Source of the DNA: Prasinococcaceae sp. CCMP 1430
Taxonomy: Eukaryota > Prasinodermophyta > Palmophyllophyceae > Prasinococcales > Prasinococcaceae
Assembly (NCBI GenBank): GCA_013416795.1
Contig: RQSC01000053.1
Coordinates: 8,438 to 32,509, forward strand
Reading direction: 5' to 3'
DNA: 24,072 nt
Below are positions 9,401 through 17,405 of the stretch, in pieces. A program made the translations under genes and the position numbers. The notes beneath the pieces are model-generated. The model was given only the letters and a program-made list of their open reading frames with translations. It searched no databases and had not been told where the DNA came from. Every line of letters starts with the position of its first letter. The first letter of the stretch is position 1.

Positions 9401-12400
9401 GCGCGTTGGCGTTTCCCCAACCCTTGTGACTGGTCGACTGACCCCGCGCGCTCACTACACCGTGCACGAACTCGCGCAGAACCCCGGCTACATCGGCCGC
9501 GCCGAGCTGCCCGAGTCGCTGAAGGCCAACTTCCGCCCGATCACGGTGATGGTGCCCGATAGGCAGATGATCATGGAGAACATGCTCATGGCAGAGGGCT
9601 TCGTGGAGGCGCGCATGCTCGCCAAGAAGTTCGCCACGCTGTACTACTTGCTCGAGGACCTGCTCTCGCCGGAGAAGCACTACGACTGGGGCCTGCGCGC
9701 CATCAGCTCGGTGCTCAAGGTCGCGGGCACGCTCCTGCGCTCGGAGGCCGGCCAGGTGGAGGCCGACGTGCTCTTCCGCGCGCTGCGCGACTTCAACATC
9801 CCAAAGATCCTCAACACCGACCTGGTCATCTTCCTTGGCTTGCTCACCGACCTCTTCCCGGGAACCGACCCGCCGCGCAAGCGCGACCCGGCCTTCGAAG
9901 CGGTCATCAAGGAAACGGCCACTGAGATGGGCCTCTTCCCAGACGACGACTTCACCCTGCGCGTGGTGCAGCTCTCCGAGCTGCTTGCCATCCGCCACTG
10001 CGTGTTCCTGATGGGACCCACGGGCGTGGGCCGCACGGAGGCTTACCGCGTGCTGGCAAAGGCCATTCTCAAGGGCACCGACGAGCCGGCCGACACGTAC
10101 CTGGCGAGCAACAACCGGAAGAAGGTGATCATCCGCGACATAAACCCCAAGTCAATCAGCACGACCGAGCTCTACGGCTACGTCAACCAGTCCACGCGCG
10201 AGTGGAAGGACGGCATGCTCTCGGTGACCATGCGAGACCTTGCCAACATCCCCGACGATGATCCCAAGTGGATTCTGCTGGATGGCGACCTGGACGCCAA
10301 CTGGATCGAGTCGATGAATTCGGTGATGGACGACAACAAGCTCCTGACGCTTCCAAGCAACGAGCGCATTCGCCTGCCGCCACACATGAAGCTCATCTTC
10401 GAGATCCGCGACCTCAAGTTCGCCACGCCGGCGACGGCGACGCGCGCGGGCATCCTGTACATCAGCGAGGCCAAGCAGTGGTACGCCATGATGCAGAGCT
10501 GGCTCAAGCGCGCGGTGCCCGCGTACACCCAAACCTTCGCCAAGGTGAAGAACTACAACGCTGCGCAGCCTATGGAGTGGCTGTCCGCGCTGATCGACAA
10601 GTACGTGCCGGCGTGCATCTTCGAGATGAAGAAGTCGTACAAGCACATCACGCCGCTCGCGACCATGAACTGGGCATCCACGCTCGTCTCGGTGCTTGAG
10701 AGCATGCTCAAGCCCGAGAACCTGGGCGCCAAGGCCGACCAGCCGCTCTTCGAGATGGTCTTCGTGTTCGCGTGTGTGTGGGCATTCGGAGGCGCGCTGT
10801 CCACAAAGGACGGCGTCGAGTACCGCCGCAACTTCAACAAGTGGTTCAAGTCCAAGTTCACCACGGTGAAGTTCCCCTCCAAGGGCACCGTGTTCGATTA
10901 CCACATCAACTTCAAGAGCGGCAAGTTCGCGCCGTGGGGCGACCTCGTGACCCAGGTAGACTTTGACTCGTCGTCTATGGAGATGTCGAACGTGTTCGTT
11001 CCCACTGCGGAGACTGCCTCGCTCACCTTCATGCTGAACTCGTGCCTGGGCATGCGCAAGCCCATCATGTTCGTCGGCGGCGCCGGCTGCGGCAAGACGC
11101 AGCTCGTCATGGGCCGGCTGGCCACCCTCGGCGACGACATGATGAGCCACGTCGTCTCGTTCAACTACTTCAGTGACGTGATCTCGTTCCAGCGCTCGCT
11201 CGAGGCGCCGCTGGAGAAAAAGGCGGGCATCAACTACGGCCCGCCGGGCACGAAGCGCGCCGTGTACTTCGTTGACGACCTCAACATGCCAAAGCTGGAC
11301 AAGTACGAGACGGCGATGCCCATCTCGCTCATCCGCCAGCACCTGGGATGGGGACACTGGTTCGACCGCTCCAAGCTCACGCAGAAGAACATTAACAACA
11401 CGCAGTACGTGGCGGCGATGAACCCCACCGCGGGCTCGTTCGTCGTCAATCCGCGCCTGCAGCGCCTGTTCGCGACCTTCGCCGTGGAGTTCCCTGGCCT
11501 GGACTCGCTGCTCACGATCTACGGCACCTTTCTCAACGGCCACCTCAAGGGATTCTCGCCGGAGCTGCAGGAGTTCTCTAACAAGCTTATGCAGGCCGCG
11601 CTCGGCCTACACAACAAGGTGGCGTCGACCTTCCGCAAGACGGCCGTGAACTTCCACTACGAGTTCACTGTGCGCCACCTCGCGGGGGTCTTCCAAGGCC
11701 TGCTCATGTCCGACCCGGCCAACGTGGGCACGTTGGACAAGTTCTCCAAGCTCTGGCTGCACGAGTCGGCACGCACGTATGCTGACCGTCTGGTCGACGC
11801 CAAGGACCTCGCCGCGTACAACAAGGCGGCCGAGGGCGTCGCCAAGAAATTCCTCAACCTGGACGCCTCCGAGTTCCACAAGGCGCAGGACCCTGCGCCG
11901 CTCATCTTCAGCCACTTCGCCAAGGGGATGGGCGAGGGATCATACGACATGGTCGAATCGTACTCCGCGCTGCAGGCGACCCTCGAGGGGGCCCTCGCCG
12001 AGTACAACGAGACCAACGCCGTGATGGACCTGGTGCTGTTCGAGGACGCGCTCAAGCACGTGTGTCGCATCGCGCGCATTGTGTCCAATACGTCGGGGCA
12101 CGCGCTGCTTGTCGGGGTGGGCGGCAGCGGTAAGCAGAGCCTGAGCAAGCTCGCCGCGAGCGTGTGCGGCCTGTCCGCGGTAAGCATCGTCATCAGCGGC
12201 AGCTACGGCGTGACAAACCTGAAGGAGGACCTGCAGGTGATGTACCGCCGCGCGGGCCTGAAGGACGAGGGCATCATGTTCCTGCTCACCGATAGCCAGA
12301 TAGTCAAGGAGGAGTTCCTGGTGTTCGTGAGTGACCTGCTCTCCAGCGGCGACATTCCCGACCTCTTCGCCACCGAGGACAAGGACGACATCATCAACGC

Positions 12401-15400
12401 CATGCGCGGCGAGGTCAAGGCCGCCGGCAAGGCCGACACGCGCGAGAATTGCTGGGAGCACTTCATCGGCAAGGTCAAGCAGAACCTTCACGTCGTGTTC
12501 ACGCACTCGCCGGTTGGCGACGCGTTCCGCACGCGCGCGCAGCGCTTCCCGGCAATCATCACGAAGACGGTCATCGACTGGTTCCAGCCGTGGCCCGAGT
12601 CGAGCCTTCTGTCCGTGGCCAAACGCTTCCTGCAGGACGTCGACCTAGGCGACGACGCCACCAAAGACGCGGTCGCGCGCTTTTTCCCGGCGTCGTTCGC
12701 GGCGGTCAACAAGGCCAGCGAGCAGTACCTCGCCCAGGAGCGCCGATACAACTACACAACGCCCAAGAGCTTTCTCGAGCTTCTCCAGCTGTACATCCGC
12801 ATGCTGGGCGACAAGCGCGAGAAGACGCAGCTGGCTATCGATCGCCTGGACAACGGCCTGTCCAAGCTCAACCAGACCAAGAAGGACGTGGACGTGCTCA
12901 TTGAGCAGGCCCAGGTGAAGGCCGTGGAGGTCGAAGAGAAGGTGGCCTCCTCGGACGTCTTCGCCGAGAAGGTCGGCGCCGAGAAGGTCAAGGTGAACGC
13001 CGAGAACGACGCCGCGGCCATCGAGGCCGAGAAGTGTGCGCAGATTCAGGTGGAGGTGACGGCCAAGCAGGAGTCGTGCGAGCGCGACCTCGCAGCCGCC
13101 GAGCCGCTCGTCCTCAAGGCGGAGGCTGCCCTGGACACCCTGAACAAGAAGGACATAGGTGAGACCAAGTCGCTTGCCAAGCCGCCGGCCGGCGTGGACG
13201 ACGTCCTCGCCGCCGTGCTGGTGCTGCTGTCGCCACCCGGCGCGCTTGTCAAGGACCGCACGTGGAACGCCGCCAAGAAGGCCATGAGCGACCCGAGCAG
13301 GTTCATGGAACAGCTCAAGGGCTTCAAGGGGCTCATCGACACGCAGCAGGTGGACCACAAGAACTTCAAGGCCGTGCGCCCCTACCTCGAGCTCGAACAC
13401 TTCACGCCTGAGATCATCAAGGGAAAGTCCAAGGCCGCTGCGGGCCTGTGCGACTGGGCAATCAACATCGTCATGTACTACGATGTCGTGTGCGAGGTCG
13501 AGCCCAAGCGCCAAGAGCTCGCCGCCGCCAACGCCATGCTAGAGGAGGCGAACACCAAGCTCTCAGCCGTGCAGACAAAGGTGGCCGAGCTCAACGCGCA
13601 GGTGGCGCAGCTCGAGGACGAATTCAACATGGCGCTCAAGGAGAAAGAGGACGCCATCGCCGAGTCCGAGCACTGTCAGATGAAGCTCGACCTTGCCAAC
13701 CGCCTCATCAACGCGCTCGGCAGCGAGGGCGACCGCTGGGCGGCCAACACTGAGCAGCTGCGGGCTGACTACGGCGTGCTCATCGGCGACGCTCTGCTCG
13801 CTGCCGGCTTCGTGGGCTACGCGGGCTGCTTCACCGCGCAGTTCCGCCAGTCGCTCACCGCCGAGTTCAACGAATTCATCGTGTCCAACAACGTGCCGAT
13901 GACGCAGGGCCAGTCGGTGCTCAAACTGCTCGTGGACGACGCCACCGTCGCTGGCTGGGTGTCGGAGGGCCTGCCCTCCGACACCACCTCGGTGGAGAAC
14001 GGCGCCATCGTGACGACCTCGAAGCGCTGGCCCCTGATGATAGATCCGCAGCTGCAGGGCATCGCGTGGATCAAGGAGCGGGAGGCCAAGAACAACCTGC
14101 ACGTCGTGCGCATGGGCGCGCCTAAGACGGTGACTGTGATCGAGCGCGCGATCGAGGCGGGCGAGAGCGTGCTCATTGAGAACATGGAGGAGACCATCGA
14201 CGCCGTGCTCAACACAGTCGTCACGCGCTCAGTCACCAAGCGCGGCCGCTCGACGTACTGCAAGATCGGCGACAAGGAAGTCGAGTATCACCCGAGCTTC
14301 AAGCTGTTCCTGCACACCAAGATGTCGAGCCCGCACTACGGCCCGGAAATCCAGGCCGAGACGACGCTGGTCAACTTCACCGTGACCGAATCTGGCCTCG
14401 AGGACCAGCTGCTGGCCCTGGTAGTCAACAAGGAGCGCCCCGATCTCGAGGAGACCAAGACGGACCTCATCGTCTCCAACAACGAGTACACCATCAAGCT
14501 GGCCGAGCTGGAGAACGGCCTGCTGAGCAAGCTCGCAAGCGCCGAGGGCGACATCACCGAGGACGTCGAGCTCATCGAGTCGCTCGAGGAGAGCAAGCGC
14601 GTGTCGGACGAGATCACCAACAAGGTGGCCGAGGCCAAGGAGACGGAGATCCGCATCAATGAGGCGCGCGAGAAGTACCGCTCGGTCGCAGCACGCGGCT
14701 CGCTGCTCTTCTTCCTGCTCAACAGCCTCAACGCGGTGCACAGCTTCTACCAGTTCTCGCTCAACGCCTTCGTTACCGTGTACAGCCGCGGCATCGACAA
14801 CACCGCTGATGGGAAGAAGCGCAAGGTCAAGCTGCGCTTCCGTACGGTTGCCAAGCGCGTGATGGGCAAGTTCGACTGGAACATGGACCTCCTCAGGGAG
14901 CTGCTCCCTAGCCGCAACAAGGGCGATGAGTCGTCAGAGGCCGCAGGGGCACCTGTCGAGGAGCCCACACCCGAGATGCTCGAAAAGCGTCTCAGCGCGC
15001 TGATCGACACAACGACGTACACCGTCTTCGACTACACGCGCCGCGGTCTGTTCGACAAGGACAAGCTCATTTTCAGCTCGATGCTCGTCTTCAAGGTGCT
15101 GCTCAAGTCCGGCCAGCTGGACCCCGAGGAGTACTCGGCGCTGATCACGGGCGCTCGCAGCGTTGCACCGCCGCCGGTGACCGACGAGCTCAGCGGGTGG
15201 CTCGCCGACACGCAGTGGGCTGCCGTGGACGCACTTACGCACCTCAAGGCCCTCAAGGGGCTGGCCAAAGACATGGAAAAGTTCTCCGACCGCTGGAAGA
15301 GCTGGTGCGCGATTCCGCTCTGCGAGGCCGCGCCGCTGCCCGGTGAGTGGGGAAAGAAGACCCTCTTCCAGCAGCTGCTGGTCATGCGCGCGCTTCGCCC

Positions 15401-17372
15401 CGACCGTGTGACCGCCGCGCTGGCCATCTTCGTCGAAAAGACGATGGGCGCAACGTACACCAACCAGCCGCCGTTCCGTGCCGAGCAGATGATTGAGGAG
15501 ACGGGCCCCTCGACGCCCATCTTCTTCGTACTGTTCCCCGGTTACTCGCCGTCGGCGGAGATCGAGGTGCTGGCGAACTCGCGCGGGCACACGGTCGCTA
15601 ACGGCAAGCTCACACTTATCGCCATGGGCCAGGGCCAGGAGCCGGTCGCTGAGGCCGTGCTCGACAAGTACACCGAGGAGGGCGGCTGGGTGTTCCTGGA
15701 CAACGTGCACCTCATGCAGGGCTGGATCCCGACGCTCGAGCGCAAGCTCGAGGTGGCCGCCGAGTCCGCGCACGAGGACTTCCGCTGTTTCTTCTCGGCG
15801 GAGCCCATCGCGTCGGCTCCGCTGGCGAAAATCATCCCCGAGTCGATCCTGCAGACGTGCATCAAGATCGCCAACGAGCCGCCGAGCGACATGAAATCGA
15901 ACATGCGCCGCGCGATCTCGATGTTCGACCAATCCTACCTGGACAGCTCGAGCACGCCCGAGAAGCAGACGGTCAAGCGCAGCGTGCTGTTCGCTCTGTG
16001 CTTCTACCACTCGCTGCTCCTGGGCCGCAAGAAGTTCGGAGTGGGCATCGGCGCGGGCAACGGCTCCGGTCTCGGCTTCTGCCGCCCGTACTCGTTCAAC
16101 GCGGGGGACCTCAAGTCGTGCTGCGACGTGCTGCACAACTACACCGAAAACAACGATGTGACCCCCTTCGAAGACCTGCGCTACCTATTTGGCGAAGTCT
16201 TTTACGGCGGTCACATCACCGATCCGATGGACCGCGTCCTGTGCACGACCTACCTCGATCTGCTCATTCGGCCAGAGCTGCTGCCGCAGGGCGACAAGCC
16301 ACCTACGCTCGAGCTCGCGCCGGGCCTCAAGGCGCCCAACGCGCCCGACTTGGCGGGCCTGCGCGACTACATCGAGACCGCGCTGCCGATGGAGACACCC
16401 GCGCTGTACGGGCTGCACTCGAACGCCGAGCTGAGCCTGCTGACTTCGCAGGGCGACGGTCTGTTCAAGACCATCCTCGAGGTGAGCGGCGGCGGCGGCG
16501 CCAGCGGCGGCAGCAGCAGCGGCAGCGGCGGCGATGGCGTACGTGCGGCGGTGGAGTCAATGCAGGACCGCCTGCCCGAGGAGTTCAACATGGTGGAGAT
16601 TGAATCGCGTGTGAAGGACAAGACACCCTACGTGGTGATCGCGCTGCAGGAAGCCACGCGCATGAACGCGCTGCTCGCCGAGCTCCAGCGCTCGCTGGAG
16701 GAGCTCGTGCTCGGCCTCGATGGCGCGCTCAACATGAGCGACTCGATGGAGGCGCTGCAGACGGCCATCAAGCTCAACCGCGTGCCAGCCAGCTGGGGGG
16801 CCGTGATGAGCACGCGCTTCGAGGAGGTCTTCAGTCTGAGCCAGTGGTACGAGGACGTGCTCAAACGCCACGTGCAGCTCGCCGCATGGACGCAGGGCGA
16901 GGTCGTCAAACCCGTATCGGTGTGCCTGCCGCTGCTCTTCAATCCCAAGGCTTTCATCACGTCGGTCATGCAGACGTACGCGCGCGCCAACAAGCTGCCG
17001 CTCGACGCCATGAAGTTCATCACCGACGTGACGACCAAGCAGCCCGGGCAGCTCCAGGAGCCCGCCCCTGACGGCGCATACATCCACGGACTGTGGCTTG
17101 AGGGCGCGCGCTGGGACGTCAAGGTGGGTGTGCTCAAGGACTCGCTGCCGAAGGAGATCAGGCAGGCGATGCCCGTCATGCAGATCAAACCCGTCACGTC
17201 CGAAAAGTACAACACGAAGCCTTACTACATCACGCCGTGCTACACGAACATGCAGCGCGCCAACGTGTATTCGCCGGCGGTGTCGCTCGCGTTCACGCTG
17301 AAGACCAAGGTAGACCCGAGCAAGTGGACGCTCGCTTCCGTGGCGCTGCTCCTGCAGAACGAGGACGCGTAG
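3483..17372 (+). CDS. ODA11: Outer-arm dynein heavy chain, alpha (kelch-bearing) type
   Basis: Model: join of 3483-3485, 4050-9347 and 9480-17372, 4,397 residues (Chlamydomonas alpha chain about 4,500). It is a ciliary/flagellar motor of the outer arm that moves on doublet microtubules by ATP hydrolysis. Order: six kelch motifs (about 10-340; YMFGG, VLFGG, YVFGGYGG, LLVFGGWAN), IPT/TIG (348-442), filamin-like Ig (446-551), a second kelch set (553-858), tail and linker (to about 1600), then the motor. Walker A motifs: AAA1 GPAGTGKT (1650-1657), AAA2 GPTGVGRT (1946-1953, Lys replaced by Arg1952), AAA3 GGAGCGKT (2300-2307), AAA4 GVGGSGKQ (2646-2653). AAA1 Walker B is CFDEFNR. The stalk coiled coil starts near 2856; the microtubule-binding domain is about 3001-3100, beginning KPPAGV. 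AAA5, AAA6 and the C-terminal domain follow, with a G/S-rich loop near 4103-4122. The kelch-IPT-filamin front end matches the Chlamydomonas ODA11 product. The N-terminus MSVTW parallels its MSIFW, which fixes the proposed first exon. Confidence 0.93.
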   Translation: MVRSARGGARGRGARKGKKKRKKTRSRAHERLELGTGAARVGWARGRLGAGGALGRICLAQRRVAPRARARAATCFPATDAARARPCCRPPPRNRAPKKVSGLACGHRRGRSGHAGRCCGRRTPPGTPAPAPLALIAPQAPARAPQSARADNRTRRLPAPHARADVTVRFPRALPAACLRVRCHSPLRQSVTWMKPQLKGTSPCARSGHSLSVVGLKAYMFGGCGRQDGASGPSTLGDLHVLDISNPDLLTWSQAEATGTVPPARSRHTASVWASAKKIVLFGGLDRKTRFADLWTYDTSARAWVEIVTEGEAPPPRAHHCATMVGSTLYVFGGYGGNGKVYSDIWSIDLAPEAPDEEGAPAPTWTCMQLKGKGPSPRFDASMTMYEIGAETTTKDDDFPKLCILGGRDNIQYYKDMFVLDLESASWDDQPHNKPPPFNYQISNQSSVAIESVPNWTLFNFGGKRDQMAFLDAVDVFNCGQMMWRNPAVLGEPPCPREDCAMAYDSKTCRLLVFGGWANRWLGDTWTLNVAPIIGPPYACMGVEPSLGPVGGDTEITVKGLSFKESSKIEVKFGMGKNEVTVPGTFVDVETITCQSPNYEAFGAMEVPVRVSIGGEGWTVNRVSFRYFANTQASNCMAYGPGLLGDGIIGVEMPFYILAKDTCDAKRTSGGEVFEIEVLHENFEENRIFGEARVVDPDTGLFYAYYSVPSEGKYNVHVKYNGEGIRGSPFPVTCKDPWTTHRVIGTAPISRKGLTFTTLAGGNAAIYGGNADGKVTVLETGGETDGSDWRWVDAAPDGDTPQPRSGHGVTAVGDRMVVFGGLSADGGSEELNDVAVFQYSKDGCRWTTAQQAAAEAVAEAPCPRQGQAVVHSSKKAIVLGGEGAEDLLGDAAILDLPTSESAWVTPEVSGDAPSARRDHAAVMLGQTLFVFGGATRDEEDEDVILGDLCVAAVDVRTGTIAWEKANVKGQAPCARKGASFQVVSATAVMLYGGKDAKGRPLNDAYVLDAEGMEWRAVYKAAFELIPSTGMVAAVIGGSIVSLSAAAGATKLDVVKSLNVAEKAAEFDFIPVMSARAESDLEALEARVQNLKDGFAADYEAGGFGELLKVMECLFEVKTKRVEIELAIDVMSEVLVELRKDGRRVDAQEARVEAVREVWTEIKKQYPILKENVAPFQAAEGERIKLRLREFADRVFAYRTEEFFGRDPFKYEVGYAAAFAAIDAVKLEVDALDAEMAEQKALADTFDFSELLERSLALLAECHTDLVAVKDLWDVAMLCEVQFKDWESTLWSMVDTQLIDDGAKACDKEVRSLTKAIKGRDVFGGLQTYVKNFMVSIPLVADLRSPAMRDRHWQQLMETTGTSFNVNDPAFRLADLLALELHRFEEDVGEIVDRAQKEEKMDNTLNKIDETWARIEFSFSQHKDSNIQLAKLLDEDVEAMEDNQLAVQGMLANRYFATFEERILSWNRRLGTVYDVVQVLNEIQRQWAYLESLFIHSEEVKKELPKDAARFKGIDAEVKKILINAYETKNVVTVCCTEGLLAKLEDQQRLLEQCEKALAEYMEAKRRIFPRFYFVSTADLLDILSNGNTPVKVMPHLSKTFQAIDRLELQGGGGRSRPTAHGMHSCVGTEYVEFGSALRIEGKVEDYMNDIVAKMRGELRALLGAALKAYNNPKPRHEWLFDHPSQLCLVVTGIFWTQETEEAFSKMAAGDREAMKAYNEQQTRQLNDLIGLVQGKIDKVQRRKAMNMITMDAHARDMNANLVAQGTARPDEFAWQSQLRSYWEQDVKDCRIKICDASFPYGYEYLGNGGRLVITPLTDRIYITACQACWLSLGTAPAGPAGTGKTETTKDLSSQLGKSVYVFNCSPEMDYRSMGDIFKGLAASGSWGCFDEFNRLIPEVLSVCAVQYKAVIDAQRKKAALPGRGLVPGGETVDSFVASDGVVMKLEEGMSAFITMVRFPRAFARARALDPRDERVGVSPTLVTGRLTPRAHYTVHELAQNPGYIGRAELPESLKANFRPITVMVPDRQMIMENMLMAEGFVEARMLAKKFATLYYLLEDLLSPEKHYDWGLRAISSVLKVAGTLLRSEAGQVEADVLFRALRDFNIPKILNTDLVIFLGLLTDLFPGTDPPRKRDPAFEAVIKETATEMGLFPDDDFTLRVVQLSELLAIRHCVFLMGPTGVGRTEAYRVLAKAILKGTDEPADTYLASNNRKKVIIRDINPKSISTTELYGYVNQSTREWKDGMLSVTMRDLANIPDDDPKWILLDGDLDANWIESMNSVMDDNKLLTLPSNERIRLPPHMKLIFEIRDLKFATPATATRAGILYISEAKQWYAMMQSWLKRAVPAYTQTFAKVKNYNAAQPMEWLSALIDKYVPACIFEMKKSYKHITPLATMNWASTLVSVLESMLKPENLGAKADQPLFEMVFVFACVWAFGGALSTKDGVEYRRNFNKWFKSKFTTVKFPSKGTVFDYHINFKSGKFAPWGDLVTQVDFDSSSMEMSNVFVPTAETASLTFMLNSCLGMRKPIMFVGGAGCGKTQLVMGRLATLGDDMMSHVVSFNYFSDVISFQRSLEAPLEKKAGINYGPPGTKRAVYFVDDLNMPKLDKYETAMPISLIRQHLGWGHWFDRSKLTQKNINNTQYVAAMNPTAGSFVVNPRLQRLFATFAVEFPGLDSLLTIYGTFLNGHLKGFSPELQEFSNKLMQAALGLHNKVASTFRKTAVNFHYEFTVRHLAGVFQGLLMSDPANVGTLDKFSKLWLHESARTYADRLVDAKDLAAYNKAAEGVAKKFLNLDASEFHKAQDPAPLIFSHFAKGMGEGSYDMVESYSALQATLEGALAEYNETNAVMDLVLFEDALKHVCRIARIVSNTSGHALLVGVGGSGKQSLSKLAASVCGLSAVSIVISGSYGVTNLKEDLQVMYRRAGLKDEGIMFLLTDSQIVKEEFLVFVSDLLSSGDIPDLFATEDKDDIINAMRGEVKAAGKADTRENCWEHFIGKVKQNLHVVFTHSPVGDAFRTRAQRFPAIITKTVIDWFQPWPESSLLSVAKRFLQDVDLGDDATKDAVARFFPASFAAVNKASEQYLAQERRYNYTTPKSFLELLQLYIRMLGDKREKTQLAIDRLDNGLSKLNQTKKDVDVLIEQAQVKAVEVEEKVASSDVFAEKVGAEKVKVNAENDAAAIEAEKCAQIQVEVTAKQESCERDLAAAEPLVLKAEAALDTLNKKDIGETKSLAKPPAGVDDVLAAVLVLLSPPGALVKDRTWNAAKKAMSDPSRFMEQLKGFKGLIDTQQVDHKNFKAVRPYLELEHFTPEIIKGKSKAAAGLCDWAINIVMYYDVVCEVEPKRQELAAANAMLEEANTKLSAVQTKVAELNAQVAQLEDEFNMALKEKEDAIAESEHCQMKLDLANRLINALGSEGDRWAANTEQLRADYGVLIGDALLAAGFVGYAGCFTAQFRQSLTAEFNEFIVSNNVPMTQGQSVLKLLVDDATVAGWVSEGLPSDTTSVENGAIVTTSKRWPLMIDPQLQGIAWIKEREAKNNLHVVRMGAPKTVTVIERAIEAGESVLIENMEETIDAVLNTVVTRSVTKRGRSTYCKIGDKEVEYHPSFKLFLHTKMSSPHYGPEIQAETTLVNFTVTESGLEDQLLALVVNKERPDLEETKTDLIVSNNEYTIKLAELENGLLSKLASAEGDITEDVELIESLEESKRVSDEITNKVAEAKETEIRINEAREKYRSVAARGSLLFFLLNSLNAVHSFYQFSLNAFVTVYSRGIDNTADGKKRKVKLRFRTVAKRVMGKFDWNMDLLRELLPSRNKGDESSEAAGAPVEEPTPEMLEKRLSALIDTTTYTVFDYTRRGLFDKDKLIFSSMLVFKVLLKSGQLDPEEYSALITGARSVAPPPVTDELSGWLADTQWAAVDALTHLKALKGLAKDMEKFSDRWKSWCAIPLCEAAPLPGEWGKKTLFQQLLVMRALRPDRVTAALAIFVEKTMGATYTNQPPFRAEQMIEETGPSTPIFFVLFPGYSPSAEIEVLANSRGHTVANGKLTLIAMGQGQEPVAEAVLDKYTEEGGWVFLDNVHLMQGWIPTLERKLEVAAESAHEDFRCFFSAEPIASAPLAKIIPESILQTCIKIANEPPSDMKSNMRRAISMFDQSYLDSSSTPEKQTVKRSVLFALCFYHSLLLGRKKFGVGIGAGNGSGLGFCRPYSFNAGDLKSCCDVLHNYTENNDVTPFEDLRYLFGEVFYGGHITDPMDRVLCTTYLDLLIRPELLPQGDKPPTLELAPGLKAPNAPDLAGLRDYIETALPMETPALYGLHSNAELSLLTSQGDGLFKTILEVSGGGGASGGSSSGSGGDGVRAAVESMQDRLPEEFNMVEIESRVKDKTPYVVIALQEATRMNALLAELQRSLEELVLGLDGALNMSDSMEALQTAIKLNRVPASWGAVMSTRFEEVFSLSQWYEDVLKRHVQLAAWTQGEVVKPVSVCLPLLFNPKAFITSVMQTYARANKLPLDAMKFITDVTTKQPGQLQEPAPDGAYIHGLWLEGARWDVKVGVLKDSLPKEIRQAMPVMQIKPVTSEKYNTKPYYITPCYTNMQRANVYSPAVSLAFTLKTKVDPSKWTLASVALLLQNEDA
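3486..4049 (+). other. Proposed intron 1 of the dynein gene (564 nt)
   Basis: The donor is ATG|GTGCGA and the acceptor is CGCCAG|TCG, phase 0, right after the initiator codon. A CTGAC motif lies at 3973-3977, with its A 73 nt from the end. The interval has no stop in the gene's frame, yet its translation is Arg/Ala/Gly low complexity unlike any dynein. It contains an A-rich purine run (3526-3552) and CG dinucleotide runs. No snoRNA box or other embedded RNA was recognised. The alternative is translation from 3237 or from ATG 4062, which would add a non-conserved leader or lose the conserved SVTW. Confidence 0.75.
3526..3552 (+). repeat. A-rich purine tract within intron 1 of the dynein gene
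   Basis: 27-nt pure purine run, almost all A, in an otherwise CG-dominated stretch about 40 nt after the proposed donor. It could be a splicing enhancer or a slippage-prone tract. No function is assigned. Confidence 0.5.
9348..9479 (+). other. In-frame, stop-free intron 2 of the dynein gene (132 nt)
   Basis: The donor is ATG|GTGCGT and the acceptor is GCGCAG|AAC, phase 0. Its removal joins FITM to NPGYIGRAELPESLK, the invariant AAA1 block FITMNPGY. A CTGAC motif is at 9438-9442, with its A 38 nt from the 3' end. Left in, the 44 extra residues are Arg/Ala-rich and split a conserved motor block. Confidence 0.95.
16478..16548 (+). repeat. GGC/AGC-rich microsatellite inside the dynein coding sequence
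   Basis: Encodes a G/S-rich loop (residues about 4103-4122) between LFKTILEVS and DRLPEEFNMVEIE. The equivalent place in axonemal dyneins is a variable linker, so this is read as coding low complexity and not as an intron, although a GTGAGC stands at its start. Confidence 0.7.
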
Positions 17373-17405
17373 CAAGCTGTCGAGAACCCCTTAATAACAT
17401 ACTTA
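17373..17405. terminator. Shared AT-rich 3'-end element, dynein / FHA-kinase
   Basis: Only 30 bases separate the dynein stop (17370-17372) from the stop of the opposing gene (17403-17405). The segment 17391-17410 is an AT islet, carrying AATAAC on the plus strand and AATAAG on the minus strand. The minus-strand TAA stop lies within that AATAAG. It may act as a bidirectional poly(A) signal, so the two 3' UTRs must overlap or be almost absent. Confidence 0.5.

Noticed and set aside
11262-11285. AAA3 Walker B with DD (FVDDLNMP) instead of DE as a lost catalytic residue
   Set aside because: DD-(L/M)NMP is the usual AAA3 form in axonemal dyneins, so it is not unusual.
5412-16136. Several 390-620 residue open frames antisense to the dynein gene (5412-7268, 8814-9998, 10152-11543, 14934-16136)
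   Set aside because: All lie on the opposite strand of strongly conserved dynein coding sequence and are rich in R, H, L and V with no domain signal. They are shadow frames.
16478-16570. Possible intron starting at GTGAGC in the G/S-rich dynein loop
   Set aside because: The flanking sequence corresponds to a naturally variable linker in axonemal dyneins. No convincing CTGAC-CAG pair follows, and the low-complexity loop is in frame and harmless.
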